DNA of 64,000 bases from Desulfobacula toluolica Tol2 (GCF_000307105.1 NC_018645.1:2751501-2815500), one strand, 5' to 3'; positions 45,648 to 55,277 are shown, numbered from the stretch's first letter. Program-made: numbers and translations. The notes: a model not told the origin generated them from the sequence alone.

Positions 45648-47729
45648 TTATTCAATTGCTGGAAATTTGATTATAAAAGTCGCACCATTGCCATATACAC
45701 TCTTGATATCAATGGTTCCCCCATAATCTTTTATGATTCCAAAACTGATACTGGTGCCAAGACCAGTCCCTTTACCTGTCTCTTTTGTAGTAAAAAAGGG
45801 TTCAAATATTTTTCTTTTAACCTCATCTGTCATGCCAAGTCCGGTATCAGACACCTTAGTTACAACCCAATCTTCTTGAACATATGTTTTGATTTGCAGT
45901 ATTTTTTCCACAGGTACATCACCATTCTCAGTTGTTTTAGCTTTTTCAGCTTTTTCATCCATGGAATCAATGGCATTGGTCACAAGGTTTATAAACACCT
46001 GCTCCAGACGATTATGCTCTGCACGAATTTGAGGAATATCAGGATCAAGGTCAAGATCGACTTTAATGGAATGAACCATCAGCTGATGTCCCAAAACCTT
46101 GAACACGTCATTTATGGGGTCATTAATCACAAGTTTTTTCAAATCTCTTTCAGATTGCCTTGCAAAATCCCTGACATGCTTGATTACACCGGCTGCCCTG
46201 GCAACATTCTCAATAATATCATTGGCCATCATCACCATTTCATCGTCAGGAATTTTAAGTCCCTTTTTAATCATTTTCAAAATCAGGTCGGCACAGATCT
46301 GTATGACATTTAACGGCTGATTGATTTCATGGGCCATACCGGCTGCCATGGTTCCCAGGGTGGCCAGTTTCCCTGCCTGGATCAACTGGGTTTCTTTTTC
46401 AACACTCTCGGTGATATCAGTTGCTGATGCAATCAGCACATCCCGGTGACTATAGGTGGCAGTCACAACCTTGACATTAACAAAAAATGATTGTTTGTTT
46501 TTCTTAAAATGCTTTTTCTTTGTGAACAAAATGGAGTTTTTTTGGACAAGCCCCTCAAGGCCTTCTTTAATGGTTTCATCGGATTTATCCCCTATATCAA
46601 GAAAATCCATTCCTAAAAGTTCTGTTTTTGAGTACCCATACTCTTCTTCCACACGGTGATTCACATCCAGAATCTCAAGAGTTTGCCGATCTATGATAAA
46701 TATTGGGTTGGGGTTGTTGTTAAACAGGGACCTGTATTTTACTTCTGATTTTTTATATTTTTCATAGAGCCTGGACAATTCCTTGTCCTGCAACTCCAGT
46801 TCTTCCTGGGTTTTTTTGTCTTCTGTCAAATCTTTTAAGGTCTCAATAGCCCCCATCACCTTTCCGTCCGGCGATTTTATAGGGGCTGCGGTAAAAAAAA
46901 TCCATTTTCCATTTTCTCCGAGATGAGGAAAAAACTCTTCGGCTTCATACGCTTCTTTTATCAGTGCCGATTTTCTCCAGGCAGACCCATAATATTTTGT
47001 CACCTCTTGTTCCGACATTCCGCCTACTATCACATCAGCCATGGTGGGTCTCTTGGCCGACCTGAAAGGAACCCACTGCCGGTCTGTTCCCACAAGTTCA
47101 TAGGCATTGTGTCCGGTCAGTTCTTCACAGGCCCTGTTCCAGTGGGTAAGGATGTGTTCATTATTGATGATAAAGGTCGGAATCATGCTGCCCTGAATGA
47201 TCTGGGACATCTCTTTTTCCATCTCCAGAAGCCCTTCTCTTTCAACCTTAAGGTATTGGTTTTCTTGTTCAGCATTTTTTTGAACTTGAGTTAAAAACTG
47301 ATCCAGCAGTTCTAAAATTTCATTCTTGTCTATTTTATTCGCCTGAATTCTTCTTTTAATCTTAATCTTGTCTTCTTCTGCTTTTAAAAAATTCAAAAAG
47401 GACATGGCCCGGTAGGAAGTAAGATCAAAAATGCTGACGCATTCAGTATTCACTTTTTCCAGCATGCAGCCCAAAATTTCATCATTCTTTAGTTTTAAAA
47501 TAACATCAATACCTGAAAGGCTGCACACTTCATTATAATCCGTGGTTGTCAATATCCCTTTTTTTTGGGCATATTTTATTCCTTCAGCCTGTTTCAAAGT
47601 ATCTGCAACCACAATAACTTCAGGGGACAATTCTTTTAATCCAGGTCCCAGCAATATTTCAAGAATTTGTTTGCACGGACTGTTTCCACCTATTATTGCT
47701 AATTTTAATCTTTTAAGATCAATATTCAT
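45648..47729 (-). CDS. PAS histidine kinase with Rossmann-like N-terminus
   Basis: 693 residues. Residues 1-115 read like a nucleotide-binding fold (KLAIIGGNSPCKQILEILLG, EVIVVADTLKQAEGIKYAQKKGI, YNEVCSLSGIDVILKLKND), resembling CoA- or NAD-binding Rossmann domains. This is followed by a coiled coil, PAS (about 175-300), PAS (about 330-445), HisKA with H468 (AAGMAHEINQPLN) and HATPase (NLVTNAIDSMDEKA, DTGLGM, GTGLGTSISFGII). No membrane segment. Starts about 50 nt after the NhaD-like gene. Confidence 0.9.
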   Translation of the reverse strand: MNIDLKRLKLAIIGGNSPCKQILEILLGPGLKELSPEVIVVADTLKQAEGIKYAQKKGILTTTDYNEVCSLSGIDVILKLKNDEILGCMLEKVNTECVSIFDLTSYRAMSFLNFLKAEEDKIKIKRRIQANKIDKNEILELLDQFLTQVQKNAEQENQYLKVEREGLLEMEKEMSQIIQGSMIPTFIINNEHILTHWNRACEELTGHNAYELVGTDRQWVPFRSAKRPTMADVIVGGMSEQEVTKYYGSAWRKSALIKEAYEAEEFFPHLGENGKWIFFTAAPIKSPDGKVMGAIETLKDLTEDKKTQEELELQDKELSRLYEKYKKSEVKYRSLFNNNPNPIFIIDRQTLEILDVNHRVEEEYGYSKTELLGMDFLDIGDKSDETIKEGLEGLVQKNSILFTKKKHFKKNKQSFFVNVKVVTATYSHRDVLIASATDITESVEKETQLIQAGKLATLGTMAAGMAHEINQPLNVIQICADLILKMIKKGLKIPDDEMVMMANDIIENVARAAGVIKHVRDFARQSERDLKKLVINDPINDVFKVLGHQLMVHSIKVDLDLDPDIPQIRAEHNRLEQVFINLVTNAIDSMDEKAEKAKTTENGDVPVEKILQIKTYVQEDWVVTKVSDTGLGMTDEVKRKIFEPFFTTKETGKGTGLGTSISFGIIKDYGGTIDIKSVYGNGATFIIKFPAIE

Positions 47730-47778
47730 TGGCTGTCTTACTCCTTTTCAAGCTATCAGGTACTGTATCACCAGTATA

Positions 47779-49290
47779 TTAAAAGAAAATAAAGGTTACA
47801 ATAACAAAGGTTGGGATTAAAAAAATTAAAGAATACTTCAGGATATATCCGAAAAAACTGGGCATTTGTGTCCCAGCCTCGGTTGCTATGGATCGAACCA
47901 TAAAATTGGGGGCATTGCCTATATAACTGCATGCACCAAAAAAAACAGCACCGGATGAAATTGCCTTAAGATAAATTGCATTTTCAGTCATCAGCAGAGG
48001 AACAGCAGTGCTTTCTGTCAGTCCTGAATAAAAACTGCCAAGGGCTGTATTAAAAAAGGTCAGATAAGTTGGTGCATTATCCAGAAATGCCGATAACATA
48101 CCTGTAACCCAAAAATAGTGAACCGGTTTTTTTACAGCATTGATCAAAAATGCAAATTCTCCATTTGGCCCCGCTTTCAACAATAAAAGGCATGGAATCA
48201 TAGTAATAAAAATACCGATAAACAGATAGGCAACTTCTATTATCGGGAACCATGAAAATTCGTTTTCCTCCCTGAGAACCGTGGGTGTCGCCAGAAGTGA
48301 ACCAATTCCCAGAGCAATGAGAAGCCCATCCCTTACCCAATCTTGTATTGCCCTGTGAACCCCAAGAGTTGACACTTCTCCCAAATCCAGGATACCACTC
48401 ATCAAAACAGAGCCAACAATTCCACCCAGAAAAATAAAATTATAGGTTCCAACCAGTCTTAACGGTTTTTTCTCACCATCATCAGGCGTAGAAGCACCCT
48501 CCTTTTTGTAATAATATGTGTCAATCACAAAATAGATGATAAGGAGGATAATGGTGGCTAAAATCATATGGGGTAAAATTTTAAAGGTCCAGAAAAAACT
48601 GACTCCATGAAGAAATCCCAAAAACAACGGCGGATCACCAAGCGGTGTCAATGCGCCCCCGATATTGGCAACCAGGAAAATAAAAAATACGACCATAAAA
48701 GTTTTATTTTTTCGATAGTCATTTGCCCGTAAAAAAGGCCTGATCATGAGCATGGCAGCCCCGGTTGTACCCATCCATGAGGCTAAAATCGTACCGATCA
48801 GTATAATGCCTGTATTCACAATGGGCGTCCCCCTCAATGTTCCCCGAAGCAAAATACCGCCGGAAACAGTAAACAAAGCCCATAACAGGATAATAAAAGG
48901 GACATAGTCTGCCAGAAAAATGTGAAGGATTTCATAAACGGCAAGACCTTTATAGGCATTGATAAACGGCAGTGCAAGACTGGCCGCCCAGAATGCGGAA
49001 ATCTTACCAAAATGATGGTGCCAGATATTGCCGGCAATCAGCGGCAACAAGGCAATGGACAACAGCATACCGGCAAAGGGAATGCAGCTGTAAAGCGGCA
49101 GTGTCTCCCCCAGATTAACATGACCGTGTCCACCCTTATCCTGTGCGTGATCTGAAACATCTGCAAAAGGATGTGAAACTTCGGGTATATCATTATTTTT
49201 TTCGTCAGGATGGTCTTTTGCAGCCGCAGGTGTAAAAAAAAAGAAGAAAATAAAAATGAATATTAATACTGCCAACCTATCCAATTTCAT
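47779..49290 (-). CDS. NhaD-type Na+/H+ antiporter
   Basis: 503 residues from the ATG with AGGAGG upstream; a TTG one codon earlier is also possible. A signal-anchor helix is followed by a His/Asp-rich segment (HPFADVSDHAQDKGGHGH) and about 12 membrane helices of the ion-transporter superfamily, with TGAAMLMIRPFLRAN, GGALTPLGDPPLFLGFLHG and SFLDNAPTYLTFFN-like motifs typical of NhaD/citrate-transporter-type antiporters. Likely exports Na+ in exchange for H+. It heads the minus-strand block. Confidence 0.85.
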   Translation of the reverse strand: MKLDRLAVLIFIFIFFFFFTPAAAKDHPDEKNNDIPEVSHPFADVSDHAQDKGGHGHVNLGETLPLYSCIPFAGMLLSIALLPLIAGNIWHHHFGKISAFWAASLALPFINAYKGLAVYEILHIFLADYVPFIILLWALFTVSGGILLRGTLRGTPIVNTGIILIGTILASWMGTTGAAMLMIRPFLRANDYRKNKTFMVVFFIFLVANIGGALTPLGDPPLFLGFLHGVSFFWTFKILPHMILATIILLIIYFVIDTYYYKKEGASTPDDGEKKPLRLVGTYNFIFLGGIVGSVLMSGILDLGEVSTLGVHRAIQDWVRDGLLIALGIGSLLATPTVLREENEFSWFPIIEVAYLFIGIFITMIPCLLLLKAGPNGEFAFLINAVKKPVHYFWVTGMLSAFLDNAPTYLTFFNTALGSFYSGLTESTAVPLLMTENAIYLKAISSGAVFFGACSYIGNAPNFMVRSIATEAGTQMPSFFGYILKYSLIFLIPTFVIVTFIFF

Positions 49291-49557
49291 CAATACGTTT
49301 CCTCCTGGTTATTTTTGGGTGTAACGCAACCTTTGAGTCTTTGAGTCTTTGTTTGGTCAATACCATGCTAATTTATTATTATAATTTTGAACCAGTTTTC
49401 CTCATAAAATATCGCAAGTTTATAAAATAAGATGTATTCATTTGACTATTTGATTTAAAGGATAATGTCAAGACGAAAGAAAAAATTTGAAATGTTACAG
49501 ACACATAAATAAAACAACACAACGCTTAGAAACTAACAAAGAGCTTTCAGAGAACTC

Positions 49558-49646
49558 GGCACTGGTTCAGTTGGATAGACAATCTATCTTATTGAAAATA
49601 TTAAACGAATTGCTTTGACACATCCTATTTCAACTAAACCAGTGCC
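49558..49646. repeat. Long inverted repeat in a 460-nt intergenic region
   Basis: Arms GGCACTGGTT-x-AGTTG (49558 on) and CAACT-x-AACCAGTGCC (to 49646) match at 19-20 of about 22 positions around a 46-nt AT-rich loop. Too long for an ordinary terminator and without a T-tract. It could be a small non-autonomous element, an RNA hairpin, or a transcription barrier after the SEL1 gene. The rest of 49291-49753 shows no gene. Confidence 0.5.
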
Positions 49647-49753
49647 TATTCCATTTTTAATATTTCTTACCCGTCCTGTTCAGTTCAGTTTAAATTTTGT
49701 TTCAACTTGAGTCGACATCTATACAGACACATAGGTACCCTATGAGGTCAAAA

Positions 49754-51112
49754 TCAAAGACTTTTTTTTGAGAGAAGCTTTTTAGCAGAAGAAAGTTGTT
49801 CTGGTGATAATATTTTTGCGATTTTATCTCGTGCGGTGATCGCCTCTTTTAATCCTTGAGAGGCTGCCAGGCTCTCCAAAACATATGCCATTTCATAATT
49901 CTGCAAGACACCTTGACCTTTTAAATACATTCCGCCAAGTGAGTACTGCGCATAAACATTATTCTGATCGGCGGCTTTTTTTGCCCAGAAAAAAGATGCT
50001 TTATGATCTATTTCAACCCCCTGTCCCAAAAAATACATTATGCCAAGTTTGTATTGAGCCATGTGATCGTTTTGTGCGGCAGCCTTTTCGAACCAATCCA
50101 CGGCTTTTTTGTAATCCTTTGAAATATACTGACCATCAACGTATAGCTCTCCAAGGGCTCTTTGCGCCTGGCTATATCCTTGCTCGGCAGCTTTTCCAAT
50201 CCAAAAAACAAACTTCTCGTTGTCTTGTGGAACGCCTATCCCTTTGAAGTACAACTTTCCAAGAACAAATTGAGACAATGCATGACCACCCTCAGCTGCT
50301 TTCTTAATCCAGAAAGCTCCTTTTTCAGCATCCTTTTCAACACCTTTACCTTCAATGTAATTTGCACCAAGAGTATACTGAGCTTTTGAAACACCATCTA
50401 TGGCAGCCGATTTAAAATAAGAACAGGCTATCTCCTCACTTTTTTCGACCCCCAATCCTTGAGCGTAGAGTATGCCAAGTTCATATTGCGCCTTTCCATA
50501 ATGGGTAACCTTGATCTCACGAGCATCAATAATACAATAATTTAGAGGCTTACCAATGCGATAAGATCGGTCGGTTTTTTTAAACCAATCACGCGCCTGT
50601 TTATAATCCTGAGGAACCCCCATCCCTTTGGCGTAAAACAATCCAAGATTGTACTGAGCTACGACGTGATCTCCCTCCGCAGCTAGTTTGGTCCAATATA
50701 CTGCTTTTTTGAAATCTTTTTTAACTCCCTGCCCCTTAACATACATATTCCCGAGCAAATATTGATACTTTGTCCGGTTGTCTTTTGCAGATTTTGCACC
50801 ATGTTCAATCCAATGAGCTGCCATTTCATAGTCAGGAGTGTCCCCATCATGCAAATAGTGGCTTATCATGGCGGCGATAGCCTTTTCGTATCCTTGTGAA
50901 GCAGCTTTTTCGATCCAATTCCATCCATCAATATTGTAATTTTCTTTTAAACGTAGCAATCCATATCTGTACTGATCAACATCTAATCCGTTTAAAGCAG
51001 AAGGATGAATAAGCTTTTTTGTTAGCTCTAAATCCTGGCCTGATATTGCCGATTCTGGAATTAAAAAAAATGTGGCAATCATAACAAATACAACCATTAA
51101 AAGCTTTTTCAT
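49754..51112 (-). CDS. Secreted SEL1-repeat protein
   Basis: 452 residues from the ATG next to GGGAAAAACT; an ATG 12 nt upstream lacks a ribosome site. Signal peptide 1-25 (LLMVVFVMIATFFLIPESAIS). About ten SEL1/TPR-like repeats follow, each with A-Q-Y-x-L-G-x-M/L-Y-x-x-G-x-G-V (for example AQYNLGLFYAKGMGVPQDY, AQYKLGIMYFLGQGVEIDH). One repeat is interrupted near 180-205 by an insert (TDRSYRIGKPLNYCIIDAREIKVTHYG). Solenoid for protein-protein contacts in the periplasm; partner unknown. Confidence 0.9.
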   Translation of the reverse strand: MKKLLMVVFVMIATFFLIPESAISGQDLELTKKLIHPSALNGLDVDQYRYGLLRLKENYNIDGWNWIEKAASQGYEKAIAAMISHYLHDGDTPDYEMAAHWIEHGAKSAKDNRTKYQYLLGNMYVKGQGVKKDFKKAVYWTKLAAEGDHVVAQYNLGLFYAKGMGVPQDYKQARDWFKKTDRSYRIGKPLNYCIIDAREIKVTHYGKAQYELGILYAQGLGVEKSEEIACSYFKSAAIDGVSKAQYTLGANYIEGKGVEKDAEKGAFWIKKAAEGGHALSQFVLGKLYFKGIGVPQDNEKFVFWIGKAAEQGYSQAQRALGELYVDGQYISKDYKKAVDWFEKAAAQNDHMAQYKLGIMYFLGQGVEIDHKASFFWAKKAADQNNVYAQYSLGGMYLKGQGVLQNYEMAYVLESLAASQGLKEAITARDKIAKILSPEQLSSAKKLLSKKSL

Positions 51113-51261
51113 AGTTTTTCCCAATGACTGGCAGTGTCTATTTTTTGTGTGTGGCTATCCATAACCAACGCGCAAAAACCATATCAAATTAAAGATAAAG
51201 CTGGCCCCGTGTCAAGACTTATTTGTAAGCGATGTTTTAACCCCACTCAGGGGGCGGAAGG

Positions 51262-52794
51262 TCAAGCCAACTGTTTTTTATCGACATTGTATGGAAGCAA
51301 CGCCTTAAAATCATCTTCCGTCATAGCCTCAGGCAAGTGTTCAAACAGATATTTGAGATACCAATATGGCTCCAGCCCATTTGATTTGGCTGTTTCAATC
51401 AAGCTGTAAATCAGTGCACTGGCCCGGGCACCCTTAACGGTGTCCGAGAAAAGCCAATTCTTTCGTCCGACCACAAAAGGTCGGATGGCATTTTCAACCA
51501 GATTGTTATCAGGCCTGATGATTCCGTCGGTCGTGTATTGGATGAGCCTGTGCCATTGGTTGAGAGTATAATGGATCGCCTTGCCAAGCAGACTTTTGGG
51601 AGGAACTTTTTCCACTCTTGCATCAAGCCATTTCTTGAACTCTTCTAAAATTGGAACCGCTTCTTTTTGCCTCCGAGCATATAATTGGTCAGGCGTTAAT
51701 TCCTGCACCCGGGCTTCTTTTTCAATTTTATAAAGCAGACTGATATACTTTAAAGCGGTGCCGGCATTGCCCGATGAACTCTTTTTATTCCCTGCAGCTT
51801 TTGTTACATTTTTAAATCCCCTGCGGGCGTGAGTCCAGCATGCCACATGAATGATATCTGTTATTTTGTCCAGAAAATCATATCCTTTATAGCCATCCGT
51901 CTGAACAATGCCTTTGTATCCATTCAAAAATGATGCGGCAACATCTCCGGATCGTGTCGGATGATATTGGAATTGAATAATTGGCATATCAGGCGGACCA
52001 CCTCTAAAAATCCACATATATGATTTTGATTTCCGGGGGCCCTTTAAGACCAGAAGAGGTGTTTCATCAGCACCAATCATCGGGCTTGCCAGTATGTCCT
52101 TTTGCATCATGTCGATTAGAATATCACAGGCGTCAGCGACTTTCATGGCCCATGTACACATGGTCGACCGGCCAAGTTCAATACCGATCCTGGTAAATTG
52201 CTTTTCCTGACGGTAAAACGGCAGGGCATCTGCAAATTTTGCGGTCAGAATATGTGCCAGAAGGCCCGGGGTAGCAATGCTTTTGGGGATAATCTGTTCA
52301 GGCATCCTGGCAATTGACACGGTGGGGCCGTCGTCTTCCACACCTTCACAATTTTTGCAGGCGTATTTATACCGGATGTTTCGAAGTACCCTTACTTTGG
52401 CAGGGATATAGTCCAGTTGTTCTGACTCTTCCTGGCCGATGCGTTCCTTAAGGCAACCGCAGTTGCACTGTCTTTCATCCTCGCTGAGTTCATGTATAAC
52501 ATCTATACGGGGAAGATCGGCGGGTAAAGGCTTGCGGCCACGTTTTTTACGGGTATGTTCACCAATCGTTACGTCTTCCTCCTCTTTTTCCAGGATAGGA
52601 AGTTCGGGTTCAGGCATATCGAACAGAGACATTTGCCCGTCATCTTTAGGCGTTTTCTCTGATTTGCGACCAAAGATCATATTCTGAAGTGATTTAACCT
52701 GCTCTTTAAGGATTTGATTCTCATCAATCAAATCACAAGTAATTTTCTTCACTTCATCCAGATTCCGATTACCTTTTACCTTGCCTTTAGTCAT
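51262..52794 (-). CDS. tnpC: IS66 transposase TnpC
   Basis: 510 residues. N-terminal leucine-zipper-like segment, then a zinc-ribbon region (CNCGCLKERI, YACKNCEG) and the DDE domain: D in MIGADETPLLVL, D in IVQTDGYKGYD and E in NLVENAIRPFVVGRKNWLF. The C-terminal tail (WYLKYLFEHLP) is the IS66 C-terminal motif. Full length. Confidence 0.96.
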   Translation of the reverse strand: MTKGKVKGNRNLDEVKKITCDLIDENQILKEQVKSLQNMIFGRKSEKTPKDDGQMSLFDMPEPELPILEKEEEDVTIGEHTRKKRGRKPLPADLPRIDVIHELSEDERQCNCGCLKERIGQEESEQLDYIPAKVRVLRNIRYKYACKNCEGVEDDGPTVSIARMPEQIIPKSIATPGLLAHILTAKFADALPFYRQEKQFTRIGIELGRSTMCTWAMKVADACDILIDMMQKDILASPMIGADETPLLVLKGPRKSKSYMWIFRGGPPDMPIIQFQYHPTRSGDVAASFLNGYKGIVQTDGYKGYDFLDKITDIIHVACWTHARRGFKNVTKAAGNKKSSSGNAGTALKYISLLYKIEKEARVQELTPDQLYARRQKEAVPILEEFKKWLDARVEKVPPKSLLGKAIHYTLNQWHRLIQYTTDGIIRPDNNLVENAIRPFVVGRKNWLFSDTVKGARASALIYSLIETAKSNGLEPYWYLKYLFEHLPEAMTEDDFKALLPYNVDKKQLA

Positions 52795-52838
52795 GGACTG
52801 TATATACCATAACCACGGGCTTTTTCATAGTTTTAACA

Positions 52839-53186
52839 TCAATAAATCATGGAATATTTCAAGGGTTTATGTGCCTGATTTATATTCAGGCCGTCAACTA
52901 ACCAGGACAACTCTCGACTGGTAATATTCATGACATCGTCAGATGTTTTCGGCCACTTGAAACGGTCTTTTTCAAGACGTTTCTGCCACATACAGAAGCC
53001 ATTTTTATCCCAGTATAAAATTTTTAAAATGGTCTGCGTCCGGTTGCAGAATACAAACAAGTTGGAGGAAAATATGTCAAGTTGCATCTGTTCACTGACA
53101 ATGACGGACAATCCGTTAATAGCTTTGCGCATATCCGTTGCGCCTAAGAATAGATAGACCTTGGTGTCTGACGGAAAATTCATCAT
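52839..53186 (-). CDS. tnpB: IS66 accessory protein TnpB
   Basis: 115 residues of the IS66 Orf2 family: YLFLGATDMRKAINGLSVIV, NLFVFCNRTQTILKILYWDKNGFCMWQKRLEKDRFKWP. Required with TnpA for IS66 transposition although its activity is unknown. Overlaps tnpA by 4 nt. It is not the TnpB nuclease of IS605. Confidence 0.95.
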   Translation of the reverse strand: MMNFPSDTKVYLFLGATDMRKAINGLSVIVSEQMQLDIFSSNLFVFCNRTQTILKILYWDKNGFCMWQKRLEKDRFKWPKTSDDVMNITSRELSWLVDGLNINQAHKPLKYSMIY

Positions 53187-53503
53187 TGGACAGCCTTCAA
53201 TACAGAAAGCACCTGCTCAAGGGTTTCTTTCTTAAAACCGTCAGGGATTTCCACTTGCAGTTCCCGGCCTATATTCAGTTTTAGCCCTGCTTGACAAAAG
53301 TGAGTCGGCACAGGAACCTGAACCAGTCCTGTGGGCTGATTTGGTTTACCGAATTTAATCTTCCAATAGGTGAACCTGTTCGGCCTCAGGCCATTCTGGC
53401 GGCAGTACTCTATTTGGGACAGGCGGGATTCAGTCCATTGATCGATATGTGTTTTCCAGAATATTGCCTTTTCTTCGTTTATTTTCTTCCACGATTTGCT
53501 CAA
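53183..53503 (-). CDS. tnpA: IS66 accessory protein TnpA
   Basis: 106 residues, IS66 Orf1 family (WKTHIDQWTESRLSQIEYCRQNGLRPNRFTYWKIKFG), a small HTH-like DNA-binding protein. First gene of the element, with AAAGGAGGT just upstream. Confidence 0.93.
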   Translation of the reverse strand: MSKSWKKINEEKAIFWKTHIDQWTESRLSQIEYCRQNGLRPNRFTYWKIKFGKPNQPTGLVQVPVPTHFCQAGLKLNIGRELQVEIPDGFKKETLEQVLSVLKAVQ

Positions 53504-53587
53504 TACACACCTCCTTTTTGAGAAGAGATATTAAGCGAAATCTGGAGGCCTTAGTAGATGGGGTTTAATTACCGCTTACACTTATTT

Positions 53588-53970
53588 TGGCCTGATCCAT
53601 ATTTGGTGTGTTTTAAAATTTCTACGCCCCTTACCCCAAAAATCAGGGAGGTATCAGTTCAACAGCATGTGAGCAAAAGCTTACTGAGTATATTATCTTT
53701 GGGGCGCTAAATTGTCCGCTCTGTAACGTCATGAGAATAAACTGAGGCTTCTTTCTCGTGAAGATCCTGCATATTTCAGCTGGGAGTCGCTTTAAGTTTA
53801 TCCAGAGCTAATGATAAGATCGGCATAAGATAATGAATCCAAGAATTTGCCTTCGGCAGGGAAATTCCAAACAATTGCCCTTGCATAGTTTGGGTTGCAT
53901 ATTGCTTTGTGTAGATCAGGATAAAAAGAAGCTGAGCCGCAATACTTGAAAATATCTAATTTTTGTAAAT
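53588..53970. other. Non-coding stretch right of IS66
   Basis: No coding frame recognised. It continues the sequence that was interrupted at the ACTTATTT target. Probably decayed intergenic DNA. Confidence 0.4.
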
Positions 53971-54126
53971 GGTTGGTTTCTTTTCCTTCTCTATCGGGGC
54001 ATTGACGGGAACCACATCTGGTCTGTTTTATGTCAAACTGCGTATAATTTGAAAAAATTTCTTCAGCTTTATAATGATGAAACTATCAGCGAAGAAAGCC
54101 TTATGGAACTTGGCTTGTTTGGCTGA
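53971..54126 (+). pseudogene. Possible transposase C-terminal fragment
   Basis: A plus frame reads GWFLFLLYRGIDGNHIWSVL, CQTAYNLKKFLQLYNDETIS and EESLMELGLFG then stop. The AYNLKK segment near the end resembles C-termini of IS1182/IS4-type transposases. There is no start and nothing recognisable upstream. Weak call. Confidence 0.3.
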
Positions 54127-54399
54127 TCTGTCTTTATTGTGTTTGTCTGCTAGCTGGCCGTTGGCCGGAAGTGGACAGGTGTGTACAAAATACGATAAAT
54201 TTAACCCCAAAAACAATCCGAACATCTGACTGGACTTTTTTCAAGCATTATTTTAACAAAAGTATTTAAGGAGTCGATAAGCATATTATCTTCATATGAA
54301 AAAAATCAGCAGATACTTTGTATGGGGTACCTCAGATCCTGGCAGAAGCTATTGAGGAAACACAGAACACTAAACCTGTAGCCAGTTGCGTTTTGCCAT

Positions 54400-54436
54400 A
54401 AAAAAGAGCTTTCATAAAACTCTGAAACCCCTCTTT
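54400..54436 (-). terminator. Terminator after tRNA-Pro
   Basis: On the minus strand AGAG-ggg-TTTCA pairs with TGAAA-g-CTCT, followed by T6, just 7 nt downstream of the tRNA. Confidence 0.65.
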
Positions 54437-54442
54437 AATACT

Positions 54443-54519
54443 TGGTCGGGACGGCTGGATTTGAACCAGCGACCACTTGTCCCCCAGACAAGTGCGCTAC
54501 CAGACTGCGCTACGCCCCG
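54443..54519 (-). tRNA. tRNA-Pro (GGG)
   Basis: 77-nt cloverleaf. Acceptor CGGGGCG ... CGUCCCG, D-arm GCGC/GCGC with GCAGUCUGGUA, anticodon stem CUUGU/ACAAG with loop CUGGGGG (anticodon GGG), T-arm with GGTTCAAATCC. CCA encoded. The first pair C1-G72 is typical of bacterial proline tRNAs. It lies at the right edge of the IS debris. Confidence 0.95.
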
Positions 54520-54620
54520 AGCATTTTTGCTGAACAAGGCGACTTTTACCACCCTTTAAAAAATGTGTCAAGAACTAATGTGTCAGTTTGCCAAATTAAA
54601 ATCAACAAATATCAACATAA

Positions 54621-55277
54621 TCATATCAAAGAAGAGGTCACACCCTCTATAATGGCAAACTTTGTCAACTCAGGCACGCTGTGGATATTGAGTTTGGCTT
54701 TCAAATGTGTTCGATGGATATCTGCTGTTTTGATACTGATTTTTAATTTTTTTGCAATTTCTTTTCTCTTGTGCCCTTCTGCAATCAATTGTAACACCTC
54801 TCTTTCTCTTCTGGACAACGATGAAAAGGCTGAAACTCGTTTATGCTTAAAAAGATTTCCATCATTACCTTTAACCAAGTGTCTTATCTCGTGGTACAAA
54901 AAAATCTTTCCAGACAAAACAATTTGAATACATTTAAGCAGTTCTTTAAAAGAACAAACTTTTAAAATATACCCTGAAGCCCCGGCATTCATCATTCCGG
55001 TAATATAAATTTTTTCCATGTGCATGGAAAGTGCAATAACTTTTATTTCAGGATGCTTGGCAAGAATTTGTCTTGTTGCTTCCATTCCGTTAAGCCCCGG
55101 CATACTAACATCCATAATGATAACATCAGGCTGGTAAAGAGTTGCAAGTTCAATGGCCTTGTAACCTGAATCCGCCATTGCAACGACTTCAAAGCTTTTT
55201 TCCCTTTCCAGGGAAATGCATAGCCCCTCCTGTAAGATACTATGGTCATCCGCTAAAATAATCTTAATTTTTTTCAT
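54621..55277 (-). CDS. NarL/FixJ-family response regulator
   Basis: 218 residues from the ATG (a GTG two codons earlier is possible). Receiver with D56 (VIIMDVSMPGLNG) and K near 107 (YILKVCSF, where the usual K-P is K-V). LuxR-type HTH at the C-terminus (LSRREREVLQLIAEGHKRKEIAKKLKISIKTADIHRTHLKAKL). The gene starts 14 nt inside the preceding kinase gene, so they form a coupled pair. Confidence 0.94.
   Translation of the reverse strand: MKKIKIILADDHSILQEGLCISLEREKSFEVVAMADSGYKAIELATLYQPDVIIMDVSMPGLNGMEATRQILAKHPEIKVIALSMHMEKIYITGMMNAGASGYILKVCSFKELLKCIQIVLSGKIFLYHEIRHLVKGNDGNLFKHKRVSAFSSLSRREREVLQLIAEGHKRKEIAKKLKISIKTADIHRTHLKAKLNIHSVPELTKFAIIEGVTSSLI

Larger units (their letters stand above)
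51225..53579 (-). mobile_element. IS66-family insertion sequence, complete
   Basis: 2355 bp. Imperfect terminal repeats start GTAAGCG on both ends (17 of 21 positions match), and a perfect 8-bp target duplication ACTTATTT lies at 51217-51224 and 53580-53587, the size expected for IS66. All three genes tnpA-tnpB-tnpC are intact in order, so this is probably a recent, active insertion. Confidence 0.95.

Noticed and set aside
52839-53186. tnpB as an RNA-guided nuclease partner of the structured RNAs
   Set aside because: This is the IS66 Orf2 TnpB, unrelated to the IS605 TnpB nuclease despite the name.
54028-54225. Minus-strand 65-codon open frame near tRNA-Pro
   Set aside because: It lies antisense to the possible transposase fragment, has no ribosome site and has a non-protein-like composition.
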